The translations under genes were made by a program, and so were the position numbers. The notes beneath the pieces were generated by a model. It was not told the DNA's origin, ran no database searches, and saw only the letters and a program-made list of their open reading frames with translations. Shown here one piece after another: positions 6,919 to 15,553 of a DNA stretch of 64,000 nt; the first letter of the stretch is position 1; each line of letters begins with the position of its first letter. The stretch comes from Candidatus Tidjanibacter gallistercoris (GTDB lineage: Bacteria > Bacteroidota > Bacteroidia > Bacteroidales > Rikenellaceae), in the NCBI GenBank assembly GCA_019114205.1, contig DXFY01000067.1, positions 1-64,000 of the forward strand, written 5' to 3'.

Positions 6919-9591
6919 TCAGGCACCTTTCTTTCCGCGCCGTGCGAACATCCGGACGAATACCTTCACGATTTCCGTTACGGCGAGCGGCAGAACCGAC
7001 AGACCGATAACCCAAGCCCACTGTACACCGTCGAGGTCCGCCACGTGGAAAATACCCTTCAGGGCAGGAATCTCCAATACCGCCCACATCATGGCGGAAA
7101 CGATGACGAACGCCCCTGTCAGGTACTTGTTTCCGAACATTCCCCGGAATGCGGAATGAATATCCGACCGAATGCAGAATACCAGTACGAGCTGGGTAAA
7201 GGCCACGACGGCGAACGTCATGGTTCGGGCGACTTCGATGCTCTCGCGAATGCCTATCCGGTAGGCGGTCAGGGAAAGGGCGCCGACCATGATACCCTGC
7301 AACAGAATTCGCAGGACGAAAGTCCCGGTCATGATGCCCCGACGCGAGTCGAGCGGTTTGCGCCGCATGATATCGGGCTCAGCAGCGTCCACGCTGAGCG
7401 CCAGTGCGGGAAGGCTGTCCGTCACGAGGTTAATCCAGAGAATATGTATCGGGAGCAGCGGAGTCACCCAGTTGAAAAGCACCGCCACGAACAGGACGAG
7501 CACTTCCCCGATATTGGTCGATACGAGGAACTGTATCGCCTTAAGCACATTGTCGTATATCCGACGGCCTTCTTCGACCGCCGTAACGATGGTCGAAAAG
7601 TTGTCGTCGGCCAGCACCACATCCGCTGCTTCCTTCGCCACGTCCGTTCCCGTAATCCCCATCGCCACTCCGATGTCGGCCAGTTTCAGCGCCGGAGCGT
7701 CGTTCACCCCGTCGCCGGTCATGGCGACCACCTTGCCGTCCTTCTGAAAAGCCTTCACGATACGTACCTTATGTTCCGGAGAAACGCGTGCACAGACCGC
7801 CACATGCTCTATTTCCGACTGCAGCCGTTCGTCCGTCATACCGTCGAGTTCGAGCCCGGTGAGGGCTATATCGCCCTCCTGCCGGATACCGAGCGCATCG
7901 GCAATCGCCACAGCGGTAATCCTGTGGTCGCCGGTAATCATCACCGGTTTGATACCGGCCTCGCGGCATCGTACCACGGCGTTGCGTACCCCGACGCGCG
8001 GCGGGTCTATCATCCCCAGCATGCCGACGAACACCAGTTCCCGCTCCACAGCAGCGGGCGATACTTCGGCCGGCAGTTCCGGAAGCTCCTTCATGGCGAC
8101 GGCGAGTACGCGCAGGGCCTTGCGAGCCATCTCCGCATTCGCGGCCGCGATACGCTCCCGGTCGTCATCGTCAAGAGCACGTATCCTACCGTTTTCGTAC
8201 ATACCGCCGCAGGCGGCCAGCACTTCGTCGAGGCCTCCCTTGACGGCTACAAACACCTCCTTTCCCTTCCGGTGGAGCGTGCTCATCATCTTGCGTTCCG
8301 AGTCGAAAGGAATCTCGGCAATCCGCGGATACCCGGCGTCGAGCTTTTCCTTGTCGATACCGACACGCAGCCCCAAATCGAGCATGGCCGTTTCGGTAGG
8401 GTCACCTTCGGCACGACGTTTTCCTTCCCTGACGGTGAATGCGGCATCGTTCGCCAGCACGGAAATCGTTACGGGCAGTTCGAACTCTCCGCTCCGCAGG
8501 CCGGCTGCATCCTCTCCTTCCGCTGCGAAAAACCGGCCGTCGTACCAGAGTTCCACGACCGTCATGCGATTCTGGGTAAGGGTTCCCGTCTTGTCCGTAC
8601 AAATCACCTGCGTGCTCCCCAGCGTTTCGACCGAGGGGAGCTTGCGCACGATGGCATTCTTTCGGGCAAGTCGCTGCACGCCGACAGCCAGCACGATGGT
8701 GGATACCGCCGGCAGTCCTTCCGGAATCGCGGCGGCCGCAAGGCTCACCGCCGTCATGAACATTTCCAGCACGGGACGGCCGTACAACAACCCGATGATG
8801 AAAATCGCTGCGCAGATGACGACGGCTCCGATAGCCAACACCCTGCCGAGTTTGTCGAGTCTTTTCTGCAACGGCGTCTGCATGTCGGGCACCGACTGTA
8901 TCATCGAGGCGATTTTCCCCACTTCGGACGACATGCCCGTAGCAGTCACGATACCCTTTCCGCGGCCGTAAACGATGCTGCTCGATGCAAAGACCATATT
9001 GTCCCTGTCGCCGAGCACCGCTTCGCCCGCAACCGGCCGGACGAACTTTTCTTCGGGTACCGATTCGCCCGTCAGGGCCGCCTCCTGTACCTTGAGATTC
9101 ACCGCCTCGGTCAGGCGCATGTCAGCCGGAACGGAATCTCCCGTTTCGAGCACCACGAGGTCGCCCGGCACCAGCTCCTGCGACTCGACAACACGCATCC
9201 GACCGTCGCGTACCACCTTGCTGTGGGGCGCAGACATGCGTTCCAACGCATCGAGCGACTTCTCCGCCCTGGCTTCCTGAAACACGCCGATACAGGCATT
9301 CAATACCACGATGCCGAGGATAATCACCGCATCCGTAAAACCTTCGCCGTGCATGTACCCCACGACACCGGAGATGACCGCCGCCACGAGCAGGACGATA
9401 ATCATGAAACTCCTGAACTGTGCGAAGAACTTCACGAGAAGACTTTTACGCTTCGCCCTGCGAAATTCGTTGCGTCCGTATTCCGTCAGACGTTTCCGCG
9501 CCTCCTCCCCGGACAGACCGCGCACCGTATCGGTACCCAACATTTCGGCGGTCTCCTCAGCCGTAGCATTGTAATACGGTTCCTGTGACAT
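6919..9591 (-). CDS. P-type calcium-transporting ATPase (P2A, PMR1/SERCA-like)
   Basis: 890-residue ion pump. The actuator motif TGES is at 174-177, the P2-type PEGLP of helix 4 at 290-294, the phosphorylated Asp 333 in CTDKTGTLT, and the hinge MTGDGVNDAP near residue 615. Helix 6 contains NLVTDSLPALALSVD, where N and D are typical calcium ligands of P2A pumps. The N-terminal cation ATPase domain starts YYNATAEETAEMLG. Length is normal. It should move Ca2+ out of the cytoplasm at the cost of ATP; Mn2+ is possible, as in PMR1 proteins. The 944-residue plus-strand ORF over the same bases is a shadow. Confidence 0.9.
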   Translation of the reverse strand: MSQEPYYNATAEETAEMLGTDTVRGLSGEEARKRLTEYGRNEFRRAKRKSLLVKFFAQFRSFMIIVLLVAAVISGVVGYMHGEGFTDAVIILGIVVLNACIGVFQEARAEKSLDALERMSAPHSKVVRDGRMRVVESQELVPGDLVVLETGDSVPADMRLTEAVNLKVQEAALTGESVPEEKFVRPVAGEAVLGDRDNMVFASSSIVYGRGKGIVTATGMSSEVGKIASMIQSVPDMQTPLQKRLDKLGRVLAIGAVVICAAIFIIGLLYGRPVLEMFMTAVSLAAAAIPEGLPAVSTIVLAVGVQRLARKNAIVRKLPSVETLGSTQVICTDKTGTLTQNRMTVVELWYDGRFFAAEGEDAAGLRSGEFELPVTISVLANDAAFTVREGKRRAEGDPTETAMLDLGLRVGIDKEKLDAGYPRIAEIPFDSERKMMSTLHRKGKEVFVAVKGGLDEVLAACGGMYENGRIRALDDDDRERIAAANAEMARKALRVLAVAMKELPELPAEVSPAAVERELVFVGMLGMIDPPRVGVRNAVVRCREAGIKPVMITGDHRITAVAIADALGIRQEGDIALTGLELDGMTDERLQSEIEHVAVCARVSPEHKVRIVKAFQKDGKVVAMTGDGVNDAPALKLADIGVAMGITGTDVAKEAADVVLADDNFSTIVTAVEEGRRIYDNVLKAIQFLVSTNIGEVLVLFVAVLFNWVTPLLPIHILWINLVTDSLPALALSVDAAEPDIMRRKPLDSRRGIMTGTFVLRILLQGIMVGALSLTAYRIGIRESIEVARTMTFAVVAFTQLVLVFCIRSDIHSAFRGMFGNKYLTGAFVIVSAMMWAVLEIPALKGIFHVADLDGVQWAWVIGLSVLPLAVTEIVKVFVRMFARRGKKGA

Positions 9592-9779
9592 ATACCTCTA
9601 TATTGCCTTTTCATCCGCCCCCCTTTACGGGGCCGCCGGAACGACATGCAAATTGCCTGCCTGTCATTCCCCTCCCGGTCGGCACCGGCTGCAAAGCGAC
9701 AGCGGATTCCTCTGCCGCAGAAGGTCTGGCGAACGGACAACATGTTCCGGCAGCCTCAATCATGGAAATCGTTACGAAC

Positions 9780-9807
9780 AAAAAAGCGGGTACCCGCAGG
9801 TACCCGC
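9780..9807 (-). terminator. Terminator of the PorV/PorQ-like gene
   Basis: Minus-strand stem GCGGGTACC/GGTACCCGC with a 4-base loop, followed by TTTTTT, 27 bases after the stop. Confidence 0.9.
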
Positions 9808-9834
9808 CGTTCCGCACCGCAAGCGGTGGTATTG

Positions 9835-10836
9835 TCAAAAGAAAAGGCTCAGACCGACTGCCCACGTATTCTTTACGGGGCTGTCCTTGCCGGCAATCCA
9901 ATACGAACCGTCGATTCTTACCGGACCTACCGAAGCGCCGAGACCTACCGTAGCATAGCTTCCGCCGATGGATTTCTTATCGCCGTAATGATAACCGGCA
10001 CGAAGGAATCCGTGTTTGAGGAAATTGTATTCGAGACCGAGCGCTGCAATGAACGAAGCGTCGTTCGAAGGCATGAAGGTGTAACCGAGGTCGAGCGCTG
10101 CGAGAAGCTTGTGGTTCTCGGAGAAGGGCATGTCAATCGAACCGCCCAGGCGTGCATATGCAGGCATGGCGATGGGATTCGACGGAACCGAAATGTCGAG
10201 CTTCGTACCTACGTTGCTGACGTTCAGGCCCACGGCCCAAGTCGAACCGTAGAAGGACTCGATGGTGTTTTCATAGTAGAAGCCCAGGTCGAACGCGAAA
10301 GCATTGCCGGCCTTGAAAGCATCGCTGTCGAACTTCGTATAGTCCGAACGGATGTACCGCGCCGTAAGGGAGATGGCGAAGTTGTCCACAATCCTGCGGG
10401 TATAACCGATGCTGACGGCCATGTCGTTGGGACGTACCGATTCGCCCAGGGTACCGTCCCCTCCTGCGATGATGCTCTTCGGGCCGTTGAAGTAACGGAA
10501 ACCGAGCGAGAAGCCGTTGTTCTCATCGAGGTTGAAGTAACCGCCTACGGCATGGGTGGCCACTCCTTTGTTAAAATCGGGCATGACGGGATTGTATGAA
10601 TACCCGAAGCCCATCCTTTTCTCACTGAGCAGGTTGGAAGCAGCGTTGCCGAAAATTCCGAAAGGATTGTCGTTCACCGCCGTAGTTGCCATACCCATAC
10701 CGGCCGCACGAGGGTCTGCACTGTTAAGCAGAGAAGATGCCGCGCCGGTCGGACCGTCGTTCTGAGCCGATACGGTTGCGGAAATGCCGCAGAAAAGAGC
10801 CGTACAGATTGCTCCGAGCAAGATTTTTTTACTCAT
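9835..10836 (-). CDS. PorV/PorQ-family outer-membrane beta-barrel protein
   Basis: 333 residues with an SPI signal (about 1-25, ending VSAQ). The remainder is alternating beta-strand sequence rich in Gly and aromatic residues, with the early motif SADPRAAGMGMATTAV typical of PorV/PorQ (UPF0164-like) barrels, and it ends in Phe as outer-membrane barrels do. PorV and PorQ belong to the type IX secretion system, but no other T9SS gene is in this window, so a general barrel role is equally possible. It has its own promoter (10901-10908) and terminator. Its upstream region meets the invertible segment at 11129. Confidence 0.8.
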   Translation of the reverse strand: MSKKILLGAICTALFCGISATVSAQNDGPTGAASSLLNSADPRAAGMGMATTAVNDNPFGIFGNAASNLLSEKRMGFGYSYNPVMPDFNKGVATHAVGGYFNLDENNGFSLGFRYFNGPKSIIAGGDGTLGESVRPNDMAVSIGYTRRIVDNFAISLTARYIRSDYTKFDSDAFKAGNAFAFDLGFYYENTIESFYGSTWAVGLNVSNVGTKLDISVPSNPIAMPAYARLGGSIDMPFSENHKLLAALDLGYTFMPSNDASFIAALGLEYNFLKHGFLRAGYHYGDKKSIGGSYATVGLGASVGPVRIDGSYWIAGKDSPVKNTWAVGLSLFF

Positions 10837-10900
10837 AGTCAGAGATTTAGATTAATATAATTCGCTTCAGTTAATGACATGATGTGTAAGTCACAATAGA

Positions 10901-10908
10901 CAAAAATA
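10901..10908 (-). promoter_or_regulatory. -7 box for the PorV/PorQ-like gene
   Basis: Minus-strand TATTTTTG, full match to TAnnTTTG, about 65 bases upstream of the start codon. Confidence 0.6.
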
Positions 10909-11073
10909 GTAATTTTTCCTTAACTTGTCTAAACAACGTACAAAAATACTCGAAAACAGGAAACGCCCCGGAAAACAGCCCCCGGTGCCGAACGGACGAT
11001 AACGGCGCCGGATATCGGAAAACGACTGAAAGCGACACAAATGAGACCAGAACACGACGCTATGTCACAATGG

Positions 11074-11120
11074 AAAAAACATATTTCGGACGCTTCGTAC
11101 AACACTGAACGTCCGAAAAT
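11074..11120 (-). terminator. Leftward terminator-like hairpin beside the left inverted repeat
   Basis: On the minus strand ATTTTCGGACG (11120-11110) pairs with CGTCCGAAAT (11092-11083); TTTTTT (11079-11074) follows three bases later. It would stop transcription leaving the invertible segment to the left. Confidence 0.5.
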
Positions 11121-11125
11121 AACAC

Positions 11126-11152
11126 ATGCCGTTACTTTATAGGTAACGGCAT
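11126..11152. repeat. Left inverted repeat, probable recombination site
   Basis: ATGCCGTTAC-TTTATAG-GTAACGGCAT: two 10-base arms around a 7-base asymmetric spacer, the form of a tyrosine recombinase core site. Bases 11129-11151 are an exact reverse complement of 12540-12562. Confidence 0.8.
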
Positions 11153-11433
11153 ACGGCCTGCAGGCCCTTCCGGGGGCGTTTTGAGGATTTCGGAAAAACG
11201 GGGATGCGCAGACGGCATCCGCAGGCAACAGTGCGAATGCGGAGGGGGGGACGGGAATGCGGCCCGTCGGGCAGTAGCATGGGAAAGGCATGCCGGAAGG
11301 AGCGGAAGATGTTCCCGGCGTGTATGGAACGCGGTGCCGTATGAGGCCCTGCGGTTATGTCATGGAAGCGGCACGCAAGGGTGCCAGGGGGATGCCGGAT
11401 TCGGTATCCCCTTCGTATTGCGATTGGAGCGTG

Positions 11434-12399
11434 TTACGGCCGGCCGGATTCGGACGGTGTTTTCCGTTTCGCCTTTCTCTTTACGAACGATATGACTGCC
11501 CGGTTGGCATCGTCGATGCGGTCGTCGCGGAACGGTTTGAGGTAGGTTTCCGTGACCGCGATGGAAGAGTGCCCCATGGCTTCCGAGATGATACCGGGAT
11601 GGATTTCGCAGTAGTAAGCCATCGTGGCCCATGTATGGCGAATCGTATAGGTACTGATGGGGGTGGCGCCTCCCAGGTATTCCCGCAGGGCAGCCAGGCG
11701 TCGGTTGAAGCTGCGCAGCGCCCGCTGGTATTCGCGGTAGGCCTCCTCGGTTCCTTCGGGGCTGGACAGGAATGAAAATAGATAGGGCGAATCGGCATTT
11801 CGGTTCGCTACCTTGTCGATGAGCCGACGGGCTTCGGGCGTCAGTATTACGGTGAGCTGCCGGCCCGTCTTGCGGCGCCGGTACCTTAATATATTGTCCT
11901 GTATGTCCGACCTGTGCAGGTAGGCGAGGTCCACGAACGGGATGCCGCGCAGCAGGAACATCAGCCGGAGCATGTTTCTCGTATATTCCAGCCCGGCGGG
12001 CAGGGCGTTCTCCCTTTTTTCGCCTGTACCGAGCAGGCCACCCATATCCGCAGCATCGAGAGCCTTTTTCCGTTGGGAGGACACACCCGTGTGCACGTGT
12101 CGGAAAAGGCGGGGAACATAGGCGGCGGAACCTTCCTCGACGGCCCGGTTGTACGTGGCCCGCACCACTTTCATGTAGGTGGATACCGTATTCCAGCTGC
12201 ATTTGCGTTCGCGCAGGTGTATTTCGAAGCCCTTCAGCAGTGCCGGCGTGAGCTTAGCGAAGGGAATGTCCCTGCGGCGGACGAATAGTTCGAATGCGTT
12301 GTACGCACTCCGGTACACGTGGGCGGTTCCCCATTGGCCGTTCGATTCAAGTTCCTGTATGATAGATGATAACATCTGCAATAATGATTTCTGTTCCAT
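11434..12399 (-). CDS. Tyrosine-type site-specific recombinase (invertase-like)
   Basis: 321 residues. The N-terminal SAM-like core-binding domain covers about 1-105 and the catalytic domain 115-305. Catalytic residues visible: Arg151 (LLRGIPFVDLAY), Lys177, Arg254 in TYTIRHTWAT, His277 in MGHSS and the nucleophile Tyr286 in TETYLKPF. The first His of the HxxR box is replaced by Tyr251, as is frequent in Bacteroidota phase-variation integrases. The gene lies wholly between 23-base inverted repeats shaped like recombinase sites, 141 bases from the right one, so inversion of that segment is its likely job. No promoter was recognised for it. A basic tail (VKRKAKRK) closes the protein. Confidence 0.9.
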   Translation of the reverse strand: MEQKSLLQMLSSIIQELESNGQWGTAHVYRSAYNAFELFVRRRDIPFAKLTPALLKGFEIHLRERKCSWNTVSTYMKVVRATYNRAVEEGSAAYVPRLFRHVHTGVSSQRKKALDAADMGGLLGTGEKRENALPAGLEYTRNMLRLMFLLRGIPFVDLAYLHRSDIQDNILRYRRRKTGRQLTVILTPEARRLIDKVANRNADSPYLFSFLSSPEGTEEAYREYQRALRSFNRRLAALREYLGGATPISTYTIRHTWATMAYYCEIHPGIISEAMGHSSIAVTETYLKPFRDDRIDDANRAVISFVKRKAKRKTPSESGRP

Positions 12400-12496
12400 A
12401 ATGCGGTTTGTTTTGGTCGAATATGTCGTTCCGCTCCGATTCGGAAAAATCGGGGCCCGTTGATTGTTCTTGCGTGTGAGAAAAAACAGTGATAAT

Positions 12497-12527
12497 TTTG
12501 TGCGGTTGCAAAAAACAATTATATTTG
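12497..12527 (+). promoter_or_regulatory. Outward promoter inside the invertible segment
   Basis: TTTG (12497-12500), exactly 19 bases, TATATTTG (12520-12527): a full consensus Bacteroidota promoter. Start of transcription would fall near 12534, so the right inverted repeat lies in the 5' leader of the surface lipoprotein gene. A second -7-like box, TAATTTTG, is at 12493-12500. In the orientation sequenced the target gene should be ON. Confidence 0.75.
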
Positions 12528-12539
12528 CGTTGTATTATG

Positions 12540-12562
12540 TGCCGTTACCTATAAAGTAACGG
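12540..12562. repeat. Right inverted repeat, probable recombination site
   Basis: TGCCGTTACCTATAAAGTAACGG; arms GCCGTTAC/GTAACGG around CTATAAA. Exact reverse complement of 11129-11151. Confidence 0.8.
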
Positions 12563-12611
12563 AAAAACGGACGGAAGTATTGAGTGACGGAACAAGGCCA
12601 CATTATCTTTT

Positions 12612-12631
12612 TTAAAATTTATAAATTTTAA
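12612..12631. repeat. AT-only 20-base palindrome in the leader of the surface lipoprotein
   Basis: TTAAAATTTATAAATTTTAA is a perfect palindrome ending 11 bases before the ATG. It may keep the ribosome site open or bind a regulator; neither is shown. Confidence 0.5.
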
Positions 12632-12642
12632 TTCTTTGTGTC

Positions 12643-15336
12643 ATGAACAAAAAATTTCTAAGCGTCCTTTTGTGCGGGGCTATCATGTCCGGTTCTACGG
12701 GGGTGTTCACATCCTGTAAGAACTACGACAGCGACATCGCAAGCCTGGACGAACGCGTAACAGCAGTCGAAAAATCGGTCAGCGAGCTGAAAGCACAAAT
12801 CAGCGGCGGAGCCGTCATCACGGACGTACAGTCCACCGCGAACGGCGTTACCGTGACATTGAGCAACGGCAAAACGTTCGAACTCACGAACGGCAAGGAT
12901 GGAGCGAACGGCTCGAACGGTCAGGATGGCAAACCGGGTTCGGTCGTAACCATCGGCGACAACGGAAACTGGTTCATCGACGGTGTCGATACGGGCAAAC
13001 CATCTCAGGGAGAAAAGGGTGACAAAGGTGACCAGGGCGACCCCGGAACTCCAGGAACTCCAGGCGGTAACGGCAACAAGGGAGATAAAGGCGATACCAT
13101 ATATTATTATCCCGGCACCGAAGGCGAAGAATCCGGTTTCTGGGTGAAAGTAACACGCGACGGTGCAACGGGCAACGAAACGAAAGAGGTAACGACGGAC
13201 TCCTGGATGCCGACCGGCACCGTAACCGCCGTATGGGATACGGAAGAAGGATACCTCATTCTCAACAATGTGGAAGGTTCCGAAGAAGCCATCCGCATCC
13301 AGCTTTTCAGCACGTTGCAGTCGCTGGCATTCGTACCGCAGGTCATCGACACGAAACTGGGCATGGGCGTCATCGATTTCTATACGATTACCAAGGACAA
13401 CGCCTTCGTCGCTTCCAACACGGCGCTGGCAACGTACCGCCTGAACCCGACCAATGCGAAGGTTTCCGACATCGAATGGTCGTTCATCGACCGCACGGTA
13501 GCAACCCGCGTGGCAGGCGATAACTACACACTGCTCGCCATCGACGGCGAACCGGAAGTGCTTGCAGGCAGCGTGAATTTCAATGTCATCGCCGAAGACG
13601 ACCTGTCCGACCTGAAAGCCGACCAGGAAGCCATCGTAGCCCTCCGGGCGGTAGATACTGATGATGCGGAAATCGTATCCGACTACGCAGCGGTAAAGGT
13701 TACCGAGTTGACGGATTTCGCCATCATCAATAAAGAAAAGCTGAAATACGACGAGGACAACAACGTGGATTACACCGAATCCCTCCCCGTAGTCGAACTC
13801 AGCACGACCCTTCCCGCTATCGGTGCAACAGCTGATGCATACTTCAAATACGACGAGTCGAAAGACCTCCACGATGTCGTAGAAACGTGGGCAGAGGAGA
13901 TAAGCAAAGTCCTCACCGATGCTTCCGTGCGTTTCACTCCCGTTTACGCATTCGAGAAAGTAGACAAATACCTCGGTACGGACGGTGCTACCGACCAGCA
14001 GCAGTTCGTAACCCTCGACGAGGAAACGGGCATCGTGACCGTAAACAAGGAATGGCTCGCACAGGGTACCGCAGCAGTAGGCCGTACCCCCGTATTCAAG
14101 GTAACGTCGCTCGTGAACAACACCGCGATAGCTTCCGCCTACATCAAACTCGAAATCACCAAAGAAGCCGTTTCCCAGGAGGAGAAAGAAGACTTCGAAA
14201 AGACCTGGAACGTCAATCAGGGCGTTGCTATCGAATACAGCGACATCGACCCGACTCTCGGATTCACCGAGAAGTACTCCTGGGCTACGTTCAATGCCGA
14301 AATCCTCGACGTACTCGGAATAACGCCGGATGAATTCATGAATCGGTACGACATAGCAAACTATACCATCGTTCCGAACAACGGCACGGTAACAGGCGTA
14401 ACGATAACCTCCAACGTGGTGGACGGAACCACCGAGACGGAAATCGCAAACATCCATATCAAAAATACGGCAGCATTCGGCGCGAAGACTTTCACGCTTA
14501 CCTATCCTGCAAAGAACAATTATCAGGACCCGAACATCGTCATCACGATTGCATACACCATCGAGCATGACGACAGCCACATGCCTGCACTCAACCCCGA
14601 CTACCTCCTCGCAGGTACGACCAATACGGTACAGGTAAAGGGCCGGGAAGTAAACGACACCTGGAAGCTGAATGCAGCGATGAAAGAATTCTGCAAAGAC
14701 TACCTCAACAATTACGATGTAACGGCGGGCAACCATACCGACCTGTATTTCCGCTTCAAAGACAACCAACCCGTAACCGGCGTTGCCATCACGGGCTCGA
14801 ACTGGAGCGACCAGGAAATCGCACTGACTACTCCGCTGACACAGAACGAAGATGCGAGAACTTACGAGGTCGAAATGGTCGCTAAGTGCGTCAACGGCGA
14901 ACTTTGCACGAAGGCATTCATCGTACGCTTCGTAAGGCCGTTCAATGCTACGATAGACGCAACAGTCCTCAAGACGCTCACCGCAACAGCGGATACCGAA
15001 GACATAGCCAAACTGGTGGTCATCAGGGATACGGACAACCGGGTGGTATATGAAAACGGCGCACTGACGACGCTCGGCACGCAGACGTACAAGCTGAATG
15101 CCTCGACGCTGACCTTCGCCTATTCGATAGACTACACCAACGACAGCGAAGCATCGTTCGGCGGCGGCCTGACTATCGACGCAACCAACGGAATGCTGAC
15201 GTGGCTCAACCAGGGAGGCGACCTGCAAACCGACAAAAAAGCCACTTCCGTAGCCGTCATCACGATACCCGACTTGGCCGATATCAAGGCGACCGGTACG
15301 ATAACCGTGCTTTCTACCGCGAACAGCAAAGAATAA
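12643..15336 (+). CDS. Large surface lipoprotein with coiled coil and collagen-like repeats (probable phase-variable)
   Basis: 897 residues. The SPII signal ends VFTSC (Cys 25); a coiled coil follows (about 28-55), then a short beta region, two runs of Gly-X-Y triplets (84-99 and 123-151, for instance GEKGDKGDQGDPGTPG), and about 740 residues of beta-rich, Thr/Val/Asp-rich sequence probably forming Ig-like domains. This N-terminal plan (lipid anchor, coiled coil, DUF4988/PL29-N-like segment) recurs in Bacteroidota surface lipoproteins. The gene is read from a consensus promoter in the invertible segment upstream, which suggests ON/OFF expression; a surface-layer-like coat such as BT1927 of B. 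thetaiotaomicron is a possible analogue, not established. A strong terminator follows at 15390-15421. Confidence 0.8.
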   Translation: MNKKFLSVLLCGAIMSGSTGVFTSCKNYDSDIASLDERVTAVEKSVSELKAQISGGAVITDVQSTANGVTVTLSNGKTFELTNGKDGANGSNGQDGKPGSVVTIGDNGNWFIDGVDTGKPSQGEKGDKGDQGDPGTPGTPGGNGNKGDKGDTIYYYPGTEGEESGFWVKVTRDGATGNETKEVTTDSWMPTGTVTAVWDTEEGYLILNNVEGSEEAIRIQLFSTLQSLAFVPQVIDTKLGMGVIDFYTITKDNAFVASNTALATYRLNPTNAKVSDIEWSFIDRTVATRVAGDNYTLLAIDGEPEVLAGSVNFNVIAEDDLSDLKADQEAIVALRAVDTDDAEIVSDYAAVKVTELTDFAIINKEKLKYDEDNNVDYTESLPVVELSTTLPAIGATADAYFKYDESKDLHDVVETWAEEISKVLTDASVRFTPVYAFEKVDKYLGTDGATDQQQFVTLDEETGIVTVNKEWLAQGTAAVGRTPVFKVTSLVNNTAIASAYIKLEITKEAVSQEEKEDFEKTWNVNQGVAIEYSDIDPTLGFTEKYSWATFNAEILDVLGITPDEFMNRYDIANYTIVPNNGTVTGVTITSNVVDGTTETEIANIHIKNTAAFGAKTFTLTYPAKNNYQDPNIVITIAYTIEHDDSHMPALNPDYLLAGTTNTVQVKGREVNDTWKLNAAMKEFCKDYLNNYDVTAGNHTDLYFRFKDNQPVTGVAITGSNWSDQEIALTTPLTQNEDARTYEVEMVAKCVNGELCTKAFIVRFVRPFNATIDATVLKTLTATADTEDIAKLVVIRDTDNRVVYENGALTTLGTQTYKLNASTLTFAYSIDYTNDSEASFGGGLTIDATNGMLTWLNQGGDLQTDKKATSVAVITIPDLADIKATGTITVLSTANSKE

Positions 15337-15389
15337 CGGTAAAAAGACTGTTCCCCGAATAGTCTGGTTTCAGGATTATTAATTGCAGG

Positions 15390-15421
15390 AAGGGAAGGCT
15401 CCGACGGGGCCTTCCCTTTTT
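15390..15421 (+). terminator. Terminator of the surface lipoprotein gene
   Basis: AAGGGAAGGC (15390-15399) pairs with GCCTTCCCTT (15409-15418), T run to 15421. Confidence 0.9.
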
Positions 15422-15553
15422 GTCGTCCGTGTCCGGAACCGCAGCACAGAGCAGCACGTTACAGTGCAGGGCAGCGCCCCGGCCGCAGGACAACGGCCGC
15501 AAGGATGCCGCCTGCCGTACCGCCACTCGTACCGTCCCACGCTGCCCGTTGTT

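Larger units (their letters stand above)
10837..11433. other. Region between the barrel gene and the recombinase gene
   Basis: 597 bases without a convincing gene. It holds the barrel gene promoter (10901-10908), a leftward terminator-like hairpin (11074-11120), the left inverted repeat (11126-11152) and about 280 GC-rich bases inside the invertible segment in which no promoter box is seen on either strand. The 120-residue ORF at 10929-11291 has no recognisable features. Confidence 0.6.
11129..12562. mobile_element. Putative invertible segment carrying recombinase and outward promoter
   Basis: A 1434-base segment bounded by 23-base exact inverted repeats. It encloses the whole tyrosine recombinase gene and, next to the right repeat, a consensus promoter pointing right toward the 897-residue surface lipoprotein. 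Inversion would turn the promoter toward a terminator-like hairpin on the left. Inverted repeats imply inversion; excision would need direct repeats. Tyrosine-recombinase-driven promoter inversion is well known in Bacteroides (Mpi and capsule loci, and the BT1927 surface layer); that it happens here is inferred from structure. Confidence 0.7.

Noticed and set aside
6754-9588. 944-codon ORF on the plus strand over the calcium ATPase gene
   Set aside because: Shadow of a gene with complete P-type ATPase motifs; the translation is His/Arg-rich and without domains.
10929-11291. 120-codon ORF spanning the left inverted repeat
   Set aside because: No motif, no promoter on its strand, and it crosses the repeat and terminator structure that better explains the sequence.
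11129-12562. Integrated mobile element excised by the recombinase
   Set aside because: The flanking repeats are inverted, not direct, and no cargo other than the recombinase is present; inversion fits better.
12658-15228. 856-codon ORF antisense to the surface lipoprotein
   Set aside because: Shadow; the sense frame has a lipobox, promoter and terminator.
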